Under the pieces are notes generated by a model. It saw nothing but the letters and a program-made list of their open reading frames with translations. It was not told the origin of the DNA and made no database searches. A program made the position numbers and the translations under genes. A stretch of 64,000 nucleotides of DNA from UBA1413 sp037447215 (GTDB taxonomy: Bacteria; Bacteroidota; Bacteroidia; Bacteroidales; Prolixibacteraceae): NCBI GenBank assembly GCA_037447215.1, contig JBBIHB010000001.1:62001-126000 (forward strand), written 5' to 3'. Shown piece by piece: positions 36,757 to 46,215 of this stretch. Numbering within the stretch: position 1 is the stretch's first letter; each line of letters begins with the position of its first letter.

Positions 36757-39174
36757 ATGTGTCGAATTTACTTTATTATTATTTACATTATAATTTCAAT
36801 ACCCTATACCTGGGCACAAAATACAGATGTTAAAGGGAACGATTCAGGGAAAAGCATAATCTACGAAAAATTGTACCTGCACATCGACCGTCATTTATAT
36901 TCACCAGGAGACTACATCTGGTTTAAGGCATATCTGGTTAGGGGATTAACCCATAAGCCCATGCCAGGGTACAAAAATATTTATGTTCAGATGATCTCGG
37001 AAAATGGAAAAGTTGTTAACGATAGGGTGGTATTGGCTGAAGATGGTGTTGCTTTTGGCGATATTTTAATTGCCGATTCTATTCCTGATGGTTATTATAT
37101 TATCCGGGCTTTTACCAGATATCTAGAAAATTTTGACGAAGAGAGTTATTTCCATAAACGGATTTTTGTTTCGAAAGCAAACAACTCTCTGTCGGCAAAA
37201 AATGTAACTGACTTCGAATTGACTAACATAGATATTTCTTTCCTTCCTGAAAGTGGAAATCTTGTTCTTAATGCCATCAACCGAATTGCTTTTAAAAGTA
37301 TTGGACCAAATGGAAAAGGCATACACGTCAGCGGAAGTATTTTGGATGAAAAAGACTCCCTGGTTTGTCGTTTTTCAACTTTGTACAACGGTATGGGGAG
37401 TTTGATGTTTATGCCTGTAAGCGGTAAATCTTACAGGGCAATCCTCGATGAAATCCCCGATTTCAGTTACACTTTCGAAAATATTCAGGAGAATGGTGTA
37501 AATCTTCACATTAGCTCACATGATAATGATATCGCTGTAACCTTAAACCGGAATTTTTTACTCACTGATACATTCCCATGCAACCTCGTCGGAATTCATA
37601 AAGGGGTTATTTTGTTACATGAGCAAATCAATCTTGACGGATTCAGTAAAACGTACAGGTTAGAGAATGAAATATTTCCTGTTGGTATAACCAAGTTGAT
37701 GTTGCTTGACACTGCTTTTCAGCCTTTGGCCGAAAGATTAATTTTCATACAGGATACATTAAGAAATGGAATATGTATCAATTTGAATAAAAGTGAGTTT
37801 AAAACGCGCGAAAAAGTTGAAATCGGGTTTGAACTTCCCTTAAGTGAGTATGACTCATTGATGTCCTCTTTCTCGGTGGCAATAGTGAATCGGTTTTATT
37901 TGTCGGGTAATGAGCCGGGACAAACATTAGTCAGTTACCTTCAACTCGACTCCGAACTGAAAGGTTGTATCGATTCCCCAGTAGCTTTATTTTACGACAG
38001 TAATGGTGTAACAAGTGCTGAAAAGCTTGATTTACTGATGCTTGTGAATGGATGGCGAAGTTATTACTGGGACGACCTTATTGAAAAAGACACAAGGGAG
38101 TTTTTGGGGTGGGATGATGCCGGAATAACGCTTGAAGGTTACGTAAGAGGGTTATTACGAAATCGACCTATTGTGAATGGAGAAGTCATTATTGGCCCGT
38201 TTTCAGGCGGTTTGCTTTACGAAGTTACCCGGACTGATCTTAACGGGCGATTCAGGTTTGATCGTTTATACCTTCGCAATCAGGAAAAAATATTTATACA
38301 TGCCAAAAATCAGAACGACAAGGCCAATACCGAAATAATCCTTGATCCATTGCGTACTTTTGAGGCTAAACCATTGATATTTAATGATTGCATTCGTTTT
38401 TCTGAGATGGCTATACCCGGAAATTTCTTCAAGGAGAATAATTTCAGGTATTTACAGATAATAAATTACTATCCAGAAATGCGAAATATTATGCTCGGGG
38501 ATATAAAAGTTGTAGGCAAAAATAAGCTGCATGAAGATGGTCATTTCAGAATATACCCTGAGGCTGACAGGGTTTTAACTGTTGCTGAAGATGATTATAC
38601 CTATGCCAATGTTTTGGATTATCTGAGTACAAGAGGTTCGGGAGTAATCGTTTCAGGCGATCAGATTTCAATAAGGGGAGGAGGAATGCCGCTGATCCTG
38701 GTAGATGGAGTCAGGGCTTCTGATGATGTTATGGTTGAAGATGCTTTAAAGCGGATGTCGCTAAGTGAAATTGATAAAATTGAGATTCTTAACGATGCAG
38801 CAAAATTGGCGGCTTTTGGCTCTTCAGGCGGGAACGGTGTAATTGCCATATACACCCGAAGGGGCGATGGGCGTTATGATATCAATAAATTTGTCAAAGG
38901 CCGTGTTGGAATTCAGGTTAAAGGATTCCGGAAACCTGCACAGTTCTATTCCCCAAAATATACAACCGAAAATATAAACCATCCTGCACCCGATTTCAGG
39001 CCAACTTTGCTTTGGAACCCAAACCTTGAGTTTGAAAAAGGAAAATCATCTGTCGCATTTTACACATCCGACGAACTGGCCGATTATTTAATTATCATGG
39101 AAGGCATAAGCCGAAGCGGCAAGGTTTTCTCAGTTTTGGGTGAATTTAGTGTCACTGGCTATCACAACAGATAG
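36757..39174 (+). CDS. MG2-like and TonB-plug-like exported protein
   Basis: An 805-residue exported protein with a signal peptide ending near YTWAQ. The front (about 30-130) is macroglobulin MG2-like: KLYLHIDRHLYSPGDYIWFK and GDILIADSIPDGYYIIRAFT. The middle is made of several beta domains, one CarboxypepD_reg-like (EGYVRGLLRNRPIVNGEVI near 465). The end (about 620-710) is a TonB-plug-like domain with GSGVIVSGDQISIRGGGMP, LILVDGV and IEILNDAAKLAAFGSSGG. There is no barrel after the plug, so it is not a receptor itself. Such MG2-plus-plug proteins are common in Bacteroidota and of unknown role, perhaps periplasmic or surface scaffolds. It follows the glycogen cluster behind a terminator, so it is a separate unit. 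Confidence 0.85.
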   Translation: MCRIYFIIIYIIISIPYTWAQNTDVKGNDSGKSIIYEKLYLHIDRHLYSPGDYIWFKAYLVRGLTHKPMPGYKNIYVQMISENGKVVNDRVVLAEDGVAFGDILIADSIPDGYYIIRAFTRYLENFDEESYFHKRIFVSKANNSLSAKNVTDFELTNIDISFLPESGNLVLNAINRIAFKSIGPNGKGIHVSGSILDEKDSLVCRFSTLYNGMGSLMFMPVSGKSYRAILDEIPDFSYTFENIQENGVNLHISSHDNDIAVTLNRNFLLTDTFPCNLVGIHKGVILLHEQINLDGFSKTYRLENEIFPVGITKLMLLDTAFQPLAERLIFIQDTLRNGICINLNKSEFKTREKVEIGFELPLSEYDSLMSSFSVAIVNRFYLSGNEPGQTLVSYLQLDSELKGCIDSPVALFYDSNGVTSAEKLDLLMLVNGWRSYYWDDLIEKDTREFLGWDDAGITLEGYVRGLLRNRPIVNGEVIIGPFSGGLLYEVTRTDLNGRFRFDRLYLRNQEKIFIHAKNQNDKANTEIILDPLRTFEAKPLIFNDCIRFSEMAIPGNFFKENNFRYLQIINYYPEMRNIMLGDIKVVGKNKLHEDGHFRIYPEADRVLTVAEDDYTYANVLDYLSTRGSGVIVSGDQISIRGGGMPLILVDGVRASDDVMVEDALKRMSLSEIDKIEILNDAAKLAAFGSSGGNGVIAIYTRRGDGRYDINKFVKGRVGIQVKGFRKPAQFYSPKYTTENINHPAPDFRPTLLWNPNLEFEKGKSSVAFYTSDELADYLIIMEGISRSGKVFSVLGEFSVTGYHNR

Positions 39175-39183
39175 GGCAACCAA

Positions 39184-39213
39184 TTTGAAGTTTATCAGGA
39201 AATTTTACTTTTG
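39184..39213 (+). promoter_or_regulatory. Bacteroidota promoter (TTTG-N18-TACTTTTG) for the XRE-cupin regulator
   Basis: TTTG at 39184-39187 and TACTTTTG at 39206-39213 have an 18-nt spacer and lie 28 nt before the ATG at 39242. This excludes the longer frame from 39140 as the start. Confidence 0.65.
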
Positions 39214-39241
39214 TGGGTCAATTTTAATAAACTCGTTTATT

Positions 39242-39814
39242 ATGCAATCTGGTAATATTGGTGAAAAAATCAGGAATTTCAGGGAAATGCGGAAAATTAC
39301 CCTCGACGAGCTCGCCGTGAATGCCAACATGGATGTGGCGCAACTGTTGAAAATAGAGGAGGAAGGTATTGTCCCTTCACTGGGTCCCCTGATCAGGATT
39401 GCACGTGCTTTGGGTGTACGAATCGGTACCTTTCTCGATGATATTGGCCAGGTTGGCCCGGTTATGGTCAAAGCAGGTGCCGAACAAAGCACCATCAGTT
39501 TTGCATCGAGCGATCCTGCAACCCGTCAGCATCTCAATTTTTTTTCGCTTGCAGCAGATAAAGCCGGCCGCCATATGGAGCCTTTTATTGTTGATATTCA
39601 AACATCTCTTGAGTCCGATTATAAATTATCGTCGCACGAAGGTGAGGAGTTTATTTTTGTCCTCGAAGGTGAAATTGAAATCAGCTATGGAAAGGATACT
39701 TATCATCTTTCCAAAGGCGACTCAATTTATTACGACTCCATTGTGATGCATAATGTCCATGCTTGGAATGATCAACCTGCAAAAATTCTGGCCATTGTTT
39801 ACACTCCATTTTAA
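39242..39814 (+). CDS. XRE-family regulator with C-terminal cupin sensor domain
   Basis: A 190-residue regulator. The helix-turn-helix (about 6-62) reads IGEKIRNFREMRKITLDELA and KIEEEGIVPSLGPLIRIARA. A cupin domain (about 110-188) follows with SSHEGEEFIFVLEGEIEI, SKGDSIYYDS and HNVHAWNDQPAKILAIVYTP; the His and Glu residues could hold a metal or a small ligand. This HTH-cupin layout is common in regulators of small-molecule metabolism. The acyl-CoA synthetase begins 47 nt downstream on the same strand, so the regulator probably controls that gene and perhaps senses an acyl or acid ligand; this link is inferred from neighbourhood. Confidence 0.9.
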   Translation: MQSGNIGEKIRNFREMRKITLDELAVNANMDVAQLLKIEEEGIVPSLGPLIRIARALGVRIGTFLDDIGQVGPVMVKAGAEQSTISFASSDPATRQHLNFFSLAADKAGRHMEPFIVDIQTSLESDYKLSSHEGEEFIFVLEGEIEISYGKDTYHLSKGDSIYYDSIVMHNVHAWNDQPAKILAIVYTPF

Positions 39815-39861
39815 CAGATTGTTATTGAAGAGGTTAACATTTTATTTAATAATGACGTATT

Positions 39862-41514
39862 ATGCAGCTACTCGATTATACATTGGGACAAATCCTTGAG
39901 AAATGGGCTTACGAGTTGCCTGATCATGAATTTATAGTTTACCCCGACCGCAATCTCAGGTTTTCGTATGCGTCGTTTAACGATAGGGTTGACCGATTGG
40001 CAAAAGGATTACTTTATATAGGTGTACAACCTGGCGATAAAGTTGGCATTTGGGCCAAAAATGTACCCGACTGGCTGACTTTTATGTTTGCAACTGCAAA
40101 AATCAGTGCGGTACTGGTAACCATAAATACCAATTACAAAATTACCGAACTCGAATATGTGGTTCAAAATGCCGACATTCATACCCTTTGCCTGGTTGAT
40201 GGTTACCAGGACAGCGATTATGTACAAATGGTATTTGAACTAGTGCCTGAACTGAAAGTACAAGCAAGGGGCGAACTGAAATCCTCAAAATTCCCTGAGC
40301 TGAAGAATGTGGTATTCATTGGTCAGCAAAAGCATAGGGGAATGTACAATACACCAGAGTTATTGTTGCTAGGGTCGCATGTCGATCAGTCGGAACTTGA
40401 AACCCTACAGGATACTATTTCGTACCACGATGTTTGCATGATGCAATATACTTCGGGTACCACAGGTTTTCCTAAAGGTGTTATGCTTTCGCACCACAAT
40501 ATTTTAAATAATGGTTATTCGGTTGGCCAATGTATGAAATATACCCACAGCGACCGCCTGTTGGTTTGTGTTCCGTTGTTCCATTGTTTTGGAAGTGTCC
40601 TTGCCGTATGTGCCATTTTAAGCCATGGTGCAACCATGGTTTTCACCGAAGATTTCGATCCCCTTATGGTTCTCGCTTCGGTACAAAAAGAAAGGTGCAC
40701 CGCACTCTATGGCGTTCCAACGATGTTCATTGCCGAACTAAACCATCCCATGTTTGATATGTTCGACCTGAGCAGCCTGCGTACAGGTATTATGGCCGGA
40801 GCCCTTTGCCCGATTGAGACCATGAACCAGGTAATGACAAAAATGCATGCTAAGGATATTATAATTGTGTATGGCCTTACAGAGAGTTCGCCCGGAATGA
40901 CAGCAACACGTACCCACAATTCACCAGAAGTACGAGCCACTACAGTCGGCTTTGAACTGCCCAATGTTGAGGTTAAGATTTTTAATCCTGAAACGGGTAA
41001 GGAATGTGCTGTGGGTGAGCAGGGCGAAATTTGCTGCCGAGGCTATAACGTAATGAAAGGCTACTACAAAAACGAAGAAGCCACCCGCAAAACCATTGAT
41101 GCTGATGGATGGCTCCACTCGGGCGATCTGGCCGTGAAAACCGAAAACGGTTTTTACCGTATTACAGGCCGGATCAAAGATATGATCATACGTGGCGGCG
41201 AAAATATCTATCCGCGCGAAATTGAAAATTTTCTCTATCAGATTCCTCAGATTGAAGCTGTTGAGGTGGCAGGAGTGCCAAGCCCTAAATATGGTGAACA
41301 TGTTGGAGCTTTTATAAAAGTTAAAAAGGGTCATACCCTTAGTGAAGAAGAAATAGTAGATTTTTGCCGGGGAAAAATTGCCCGGTATAAAATCCCGAAA
41401 TATATCTTTTTTATAGATGAATTTCCGATGACAGCCAGCGGGAAAATTCAAAAATATAAATTAAGCCAGATGAGTCATGGTTTGTTGGATGAAATGGGGA
41501 AGGAAATAGTTTGA
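39862..41514 (+). CDS. Acyl-CoA synthetase (AMP-forming), medium/long-chain type
   Basis: A 550-residue ANL enzyme. Motifs are MQYTSGTTGFPKGVMLSHHN (A3, about 194-213), VYGLTESSPGMTATR (A5), GWLHSGDLA and RITGRIKDMIIRGGENIYP (A7/A8, about 415-450). The adenylation Lys is in PMTASGKIQKYKLSQ near the C-terminus. It activates a carboxylic acid with ATP and CoA. It has the compact C-terminal domain of the fatty-acyl/AcsM-like group and is clearly distinct from the synthetase at 2553. It is likely co-transcribed with the XRE-cupin regulator, an arrangement I recall in other Bacteroidota. The chain-length preference cannot be read from the sequence. Confidence 0.93.
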   Translation: MQLLDYTLGQILEKWAYELPDHEFIVYPDRNLRFSYASFNDRVDRLAKGLLYIGVQPGDKVGIWAKNVPDWLTFMFATAKISAVLVTINTNYKITELEYVVQNADIHTLCLVDGYQDSDYVQMVFELVPELKVQARGELKSSKFPELKNVVFIGQQKHRGMYNTPELLLLGSHVDQSELETLQDTISYHDVCMMQYTSGTTGFPKGVMLSHHNILNNGYSVGQCMKYTHSDRLLVCVPLFHCFGSVLAVCAILSHGATMVFTEDFDPLMVLASVQKERCTALYGVPTMFIAELNHPMFDMFDLSSLRTGIMAGALCPIETMNQVMTKMHAKDIIIVYGLTESSPGMTATRTHNSPEVRATTVGFELPNVEVKIFNPETGKECAVGEQGEICCRGYNVMKGYYKNEEATRKTIDADGWLHSGDLAVKTENGFYRITGRIKDMIIRGGENIYPREIENFLYQIPQIEAVEVAGVPSPKYGEHVGAFIKVKKGHTLSEEEIVDFCRGKIARYKIPKYIFFIDEFPMTASGKIQKYKLSQMSHGLLDEMGKEIV

Positions 41515-41544
41515 GTTCTATTTTACTTAATGTTTCTGATCCAT

Positions 41545-43171
41545 CTATAACTTAGTCGGCCAGTTTTTCGCTTAACGAATACTGTTCATTGAAAATAATT
41601 CCTGCTCGTAATGGTATTATCCGGTCCGCAGATAGGCCATTTGTTCAGCCTTTAACTGATTCCGGTAATTGATGATTTCATTTTCAATTTCGCGTGCTTT
41701 CAATAACGACACTTGTTCTGCATCTTTTTCGAGGTTCACATTCATTATCTCAAGAGCTCCCGCAACATGCTGAACATATGTTCAACTTTTTGTAATACCA
41801 CTTCGGAAAGGATAATATTATTATCGAACATCCGGCTAATGGTCAGGGCCAGGTTAAAATTTCTATCACCAATACTTTCGATGCGCTGACCAGTTTCAAT
41901 ATCGATTGCATTTTACGCCGCCCGAAATCACCCAGTTTTCCCTGTGCTACTCGCTTAGGTAGTCTGCAATCTCAACCTCCACATTTTCCGATGTAATTCA
42001 TACCTCTGAATTTTTTGTCACTGCTTTCACGGAGTAGTTTCTGAACAAAACCAAACATTTTGATGATATGTTTGGCGAAAAACTGCGTTTCACAGCGGGC
42101 CTGCAAAAGCGACAATTCAGGTGTTGATATCAATCCTGCCGTTATGTATTATAGCATGAATTCCTATTTCTATGACTGTTTTTGAGGCAGAACATTCACA
42201 ACAGGCTTCGTAACTGAGGAACAAACCAGATAAATATTGAGGTATTAATAATGTTAAATGCTGAATGGAACAAAGATAGGGCAATGGAAACAACTGCAGG
42301 ATCGGATGCCGGCGAATCGTTGTTTAAATTGGCTATTGACCGGTCAATTAGTCCGGTAAAAGTTTTGAAAATCAGGAGCGTCCAAACTACACCTCCATGA
42401 TTGAAAAGCAGATGGCCAATGCTGCTATTTTTGCCGATAGACTCCCTACTGATGAAGCAATGTTGGCAGTTATTGTGGTTCCGATATTTTCACCAAGAAA
42501 CATTGCAGCGGCCACTTCAAACGGGATACAACCTTCGGTTACCATAATATAGATTATAGCCATTGTTGCACTCAACTAATGTATGAAAAAATTAAGCACT
42601 GTTCCTACTACAAGAAATATCAGTACCGACCCGCATACCAGGTTGGTATAGTTTTGTAGAAATGACAGCATTTCCGTATTGGTATCAATATTGGGCATCG
42701 CAGCTTTCAGGAAATCGAACCTTAAAAATAAAAAGGCAACCCCGATCAATATTTCACCGATCGATCTGCACCGTGCCGATTTTGAGAATACCTGGTGAAA
42801 GCCAATGCCGATTAATGGCAGTACATATTGACTGATGCTGATTTTAAAGCCAAGTATGGAAATCACACATCCGGTCACGATAGTACCAATATTGGCTACC
42901 ATAATTACACAAATTGATTCGACTAAAGTGATGAGACCGGCATTAACAAAACTAACAACCATAACATTAGTTGCCGATGATGATAGTATTACGGTAGTAA
43001 ACAGCAAACCTGTAATACACAAAGTACCCGGTTAGCAGTCATAGCTGAAAGTACCGATCTGGGTTTTGCACCTGTAACCCTTTGGAGGGCTTCGCTAATA
43101 ACCTTCATTCCATACAAAAACATTCCAAAAGACCCGGCAAGCTTCAGAAAATCAAAAAACGAATAATCCAT
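41545..43171 (-). pseudogene. Decayed Na/Pi-cotransporter (NptA-type, with PhoU-like tail)
   Basis: On the minus strand an ATG at 43171 opens FFDFLKLAGSFGMFLYGMKV, the normal start of bacterial Na/Pi cotransporters. The frame breaks near 43020, then continues as FTTVILSSSATNVMVVSFVN (the QSSSATS-like transport motif) through several helices to about 42576. After an in-frame stop comes EVAAAMFLGENIGTTITANI, the second family repeat, to 42387. The tail (42390-41545) keeps fragments of PhoU helices, such as LALTISRMFDNNIILSEVV and EIENEIINYRNQLKAEQMA. At least four disruptions and probably deletions are present. The intact gene would have encoded about 560 residues. It formerly imported phosphate with sodium, and is now non-functional. 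Confidence 0.85.
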
Positions 43172-43322
43172 GTAAATTATAAGTTACCATTAATTCATAA
43201 GCCTGAAGTAAGATAATATTCACAATTAATTTACTGAAATTATCGAAAATTTTACTGTATAAGGTTCAAATCCATAATGCTTCATCGAAATAAAACAAAA
43301 AAATAATGGTTAACTTTACCCC

Positions 43323-44060
43323 ATGCAACTCGAAGTAAAGAAACAGGTAGAAGTGTTGCTGATGGAATATTTCAGGCAAACATACCCTGAATTTCCTAAA
43401 GGGAGACTGGTTCCTTCAGAATCGCCTGATTTTATTTTGAGGTTGAAAAACAGAACTTCGATGGGCATCGAAATTACGAGGCTCTATCCTTCCGATCAAA
43501 AGTTTATTATTCTTCCGCCTGAGGATGCTTTTATTGAAATGAAATTTATTGATCAGGTAAAGGAACAGATTTCTGCCTATTACAATCAGCCTATTTTTGT
43601 TAAATTTTTATTTCACACAGGTCACAATATAACTCCATCACATATTTTGAGTGGTGCATCCATGACCTCGGTTGCAATCAGAAAAATGCTTATAAAAACC
43701 AATGCCGACTTTTCGCATTTGATAATCCAGGATTCAGAATTACCATCTTTTTTAAGAGCGGTTTTGATATTAAGACATCTGCAGCTTGAAACTTCACATT
43801 GGGAAAAGGCAAACCACCAGGGGGTTACTAACCGTGTTTCGGCCGATATCATCAATACAATTCAGAAAAAAGATGATAAAATAAAACTTTACCAGGTGAA
43901 AAACCTTCAGAAATACTGGCTTTTGATTATAACCGATCAATTAGAGACTACATTGAATGTTAATATTGGAAACCAGATAACTCATGAAAAATTCAACTCT
44001 TTGTTTCACAAGGTGTTTCTTTTTGAACTTATGAAAGCAAGGGTTTTACAGCTGGCATAA
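43323..44060 (+). CDS. Uncharacterised protein, possible PD-(D/E)XK nuclease-like fold
   Basis: A 245-residue protein without signal peptide or membrane segment. Near the front ESPDFILRLKNRTSMGIEIT resembles the core of PD-(D/E)XK-type proteins: Pro-Asp on one strand, then Gly-x-Glu-x-(K/T) on the next, with Thr where Lys is usual. I have seen similar PDF...GIEIT segments in small uncharacterised proteins. The rest is mixed alpha/beta with WLLIITD near the end. It is an intact gene between a decayed cotransporter and the uronate genes and does not clearly belong to either. Function unknown; the nuclease idea is tentative, and the missing Lys argues against activity. Confidence 0.7.
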   Translation: MQLEVKKQVEVLLMEYFRQTYPEFPKGRLVPSESPDFILRLKNRTSMGIEITRLYPSDQKFIILPPEDAFIEMKFIDQVKEQISAYYNQPIFVKFLFHTGHNITPSHILSGASMTSVAIRKMLIKTNADFSHLIIQDSELPSFLRAVLILRHLQLETSHWEKANHQGVTNRVSADIINTIQKKDDKIKLYQVKNLQKYWLLIITDQLETTLNVNIGNQITHEKFNSLFHKVFLFELMKARVLQLA

Positions 44061-44168
44061 AACATTGATGCTAATAATATACAACAGGATGTTAATATTA
44101 TATAACGAATATGTTTCCTATTTGCCCATCTTTGCAACATCGATTTGAATATTAAAACAATATATAAT

Positions 44169-44984
44169 ATGGGAGATATGTTTGATATATCGGGAAAGGT
44201 AGCTATTGTTACAGGAGGTACAGGTACTTTAGGTGGAAGTATTGCCGACTGTTTGGCAATGGAAGGGGCTAAAGTGGTAATCCTTGGTCGCGATCCGATA
44301 AGCGTGGAAAAAAAAGGCGAAAAAATCAGAGCGGCCGGATTCGAAGCTTTTGGTGTTGTTGCTGATGTTATCAACATGAAACATCTGGAAAAAGCCAGAC
44401 AACGGGTTATGGAAAAGTACGGGAGAATTGATATCCTGATCAATACGGCAGGTGGAAACACACCAGGTGCAACGATTAGTGAGAAGGAGAATATTTTTGA
44501 TATGGATATGGATGAATACCGGAAAGTTGTTGATGTAAATCTAAACGGCACAGTATATCCCTGTCTGGTATTTGGTAAAAGTATGGCCGAATCGGGGAAT
44601 GGCTCTATAATTAATCTCTCATCCATGTCAACATTTTCGGCCATTACGAGGGTTCCCGGCTATTCAATAGGTAAATCGGGTGTCGAGATTTTTACCAAAT
44701 GGCTGGCTATGGAACTGGCCATGAAATTCAGCGAAAATATCAGGGTAAACTGCATTGCTCCCGGATTTTTCATCGGGAAACAAAACAGCCATGTGCTGCT
44801 TAATCCTGATGGCTCCTATACCGAACGCAGTCTGAAGGTAATTAACAAAACGCCTATGAAACGTTTTGGCAGAATGGAAGAGCTCAACGGAACTGTTTTG
44901 TACCTTTGCAGTAAAGCAGCCAGTTTTGTTACCGGAACAGTGATCCCGGTTGACGGCGGGTTTAGCTCTTATTCAGGTATTTAG
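44169..44984 (+). CDS. SDR-family D-mannonate (fructuronate) oxidoreductase
   Basis: A 271-residue short-chain dehydrogenase. The cofactor motif is VTGGTGTLGGSIAD (about 15-28), NTAGG is at about 98-102, the catalytic Ser lies in NLSSMSTFSAITRV, and the Tyr/Lys pair in YSIGKSG. The C-terminus ends GTVIPVDGGFSSYSGI. SDR proteins with this ending that lie next to uxuA in Bacteroidota and Firmicutes reduce fructuronate to D-mannonate in place of classical UxuB, which belongs to a different family. It starts 25 nt before uxuA ends the pair as one operon. The ATG at 44169 is preferred to a TTG at 44145. Confidence 0.88.
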   Translation: MGDMFDISGKVAIVTGGTGTLGGSIADCLAMEGAKVVILGRDPISVEKKGEKIRAAGFEAFGVVADVINMKHLEKARQRVMEKYGRIDILINTAGGNTPGATISEKENIFDMDMDEYRKVVDVNLNGTVYPCLVFGKSMAESGNGSIINLSSMSTFSAITRVPGYSIGKSGVEIFTKWLAMELAMKFSENIRVNCIAPGFFIGKQNSHVLLNPDGSYTERSLKVINKTPMKRFGRMEELNGTVLYLCSKAASFVTGTVIPVDGGFSSYSGI

Positions 44985-45009
44985 ATAAGTTAATAAAAAT
45001 CAAGAGGAA

Positions 45010-46215
45010 ATGGCATTCGAGAAAACCTGGCGGTGGTTTGGCCCGGAAGATGCAGTCAGGCTCCGCGACTTGCAGCAAATAGGAATCGAAGGTGTTGTAA
45101 CTGCCTTGCACCATATTTCCAATGGCGAAATCTGGCCTGTTGAAGAGATTCTGAAAACAAAATCAGAGATTGAATCATACGGAATGCGCTGGAGCGTGGT
45201 GGAAAGCTTGCCTGTTCACGAAGCCATAAAAACGGCTTCTTCTGAATGTGACCGGATGATCGGCAACTATAAGCAATCGTTACAGAACCTTGGGCAATGT
45301 GGTATCGATACGGTGGTTTATAACTTTATGCCGGTAATCGACTGGATCAGGACCAGTTTGCATTTTGCTGCTCCCGGAGGTGGAGAATCCATGCTTTTTC
45401 ATTTTCCCACTTTTGTTGCCTTCGATGTTTTTATTTTGAAACGTCCGGGAGCAATTGAAGATTATACACCTGAAATGCTGAAAAAAGCCGATAAGATATT
45501 CTGGGAAATGACACCTGAGCAACGGGAGTCGCTTGCCCGGACTATCATTGTGGTTACGCAGGGGTTTATTGATGGTGTTATCAAGGGTTCAACAAAGGAA
45601 TACAAGCAATTATTTCTGGAGCATTTGCAGCGACATGCCCAAATCGGCAAACCACAGCTTCGCGAAAACCTGAAGTATTTTCTGGAACATGTTTTACCGG
45701 TTGCCGAAGAATGTGGTATCAGGCTGGCCATACACCCCGACGATCCGCCATACCCTGTATTAGGGCTGCCGCGTATTGTGGGAACACCTGAAGACATTCG
45801 ATGGATTTTGGGCATTAGCAATTCACCGTCACATGGTTTTAACTTTTGTGCCGGTTCCTTATCTGCCCGCCGCGACAACAACCTGACAGAAATGGCAACT
45901 GAATTTGCCGGCCGGATTCAGTTTCTGCACTTGCGCAATACGCAGTGGCTCGACGATGATACTTTTTATGAATCGGGGCACATTGATGGCAGTGTGGATA
46001 TGTATGAACTGATGAAAGTGCTGCTCATTGAACAACACAAACGGATAGCAGCAGGAAGGCCCGATTGGCGCATGCCCCTGCGCCCCGATCATGGTATTAA
46101 GATGCTATCCGATTTTCAGCTTTCGACCAATCCGGGTTATCCATTGGTAGGACGGTTGAAAGGATTGGCCGAGCTAAGGGGATTGGAGATGGGGATTGAG
46201 AGAGGTCTCAGTTAA
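45010..46215 (+). CDS. uxuA: Mannonate dehydratase
   Basis: A 401-residue TIM-barrel enzyme converting D-mannonate to 2-keto-3-deoxygluconate. It begins EKTWRWFGPEDAVRLRDL and has GIEGVVTALHHISNGEIWP, YNFMPVIDWIRTSL, LAIHPDDPPYPVLGLPRIVG, HGFNFCAGSLSARRDNNL, FLHLRNTQWLDDDTFYESGH and PLRPDHGIKML. The conserved Cys and His residues that hold the metal are in place (CAGS, HLRN, DHG). Length and motifs are normal. It follows the SDR mannonate oxidoreductase. Its stop codon overlaps the stop of the convergent GH67 gene in a shared TTAA at 46212-46215. Confidence 0.96.
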   Translation: MAFEKTWRWFGPEDAVRLRDLQQIGIEGVVTALHHISNGEIWPVEEILKTKSEIESYGMRWSVVESLPVHEAIKTASSECDRMIGNYKQSLQNLGQCGIDTVVYNFMPVIDWIRTSLHFAAPGGGESMLFHFPTFVAFDVFILKRPGAIEDYTPEMLKKADKIFWEMTPEQRESLARTIIVVTQGFIDGVIKGSTKEYKQLFLEHLQRHAQIGKPQLRENLKYFLEHVLPVAEECGIRLAIHPDDPPYPVLGLPRIVGTPEDIRWILGISNSPSHGFNFCAGSLSARRDNNLTEMATEFAGRIQFLHLRNTQWLDDDTFYESGHIDGSVDMYELMKVLLIEQHKRIAAGRPDWRMPLRPDHGIKMLSDFQLSTNPGYPLVGRLKGLAELRGLEMGIERGLS

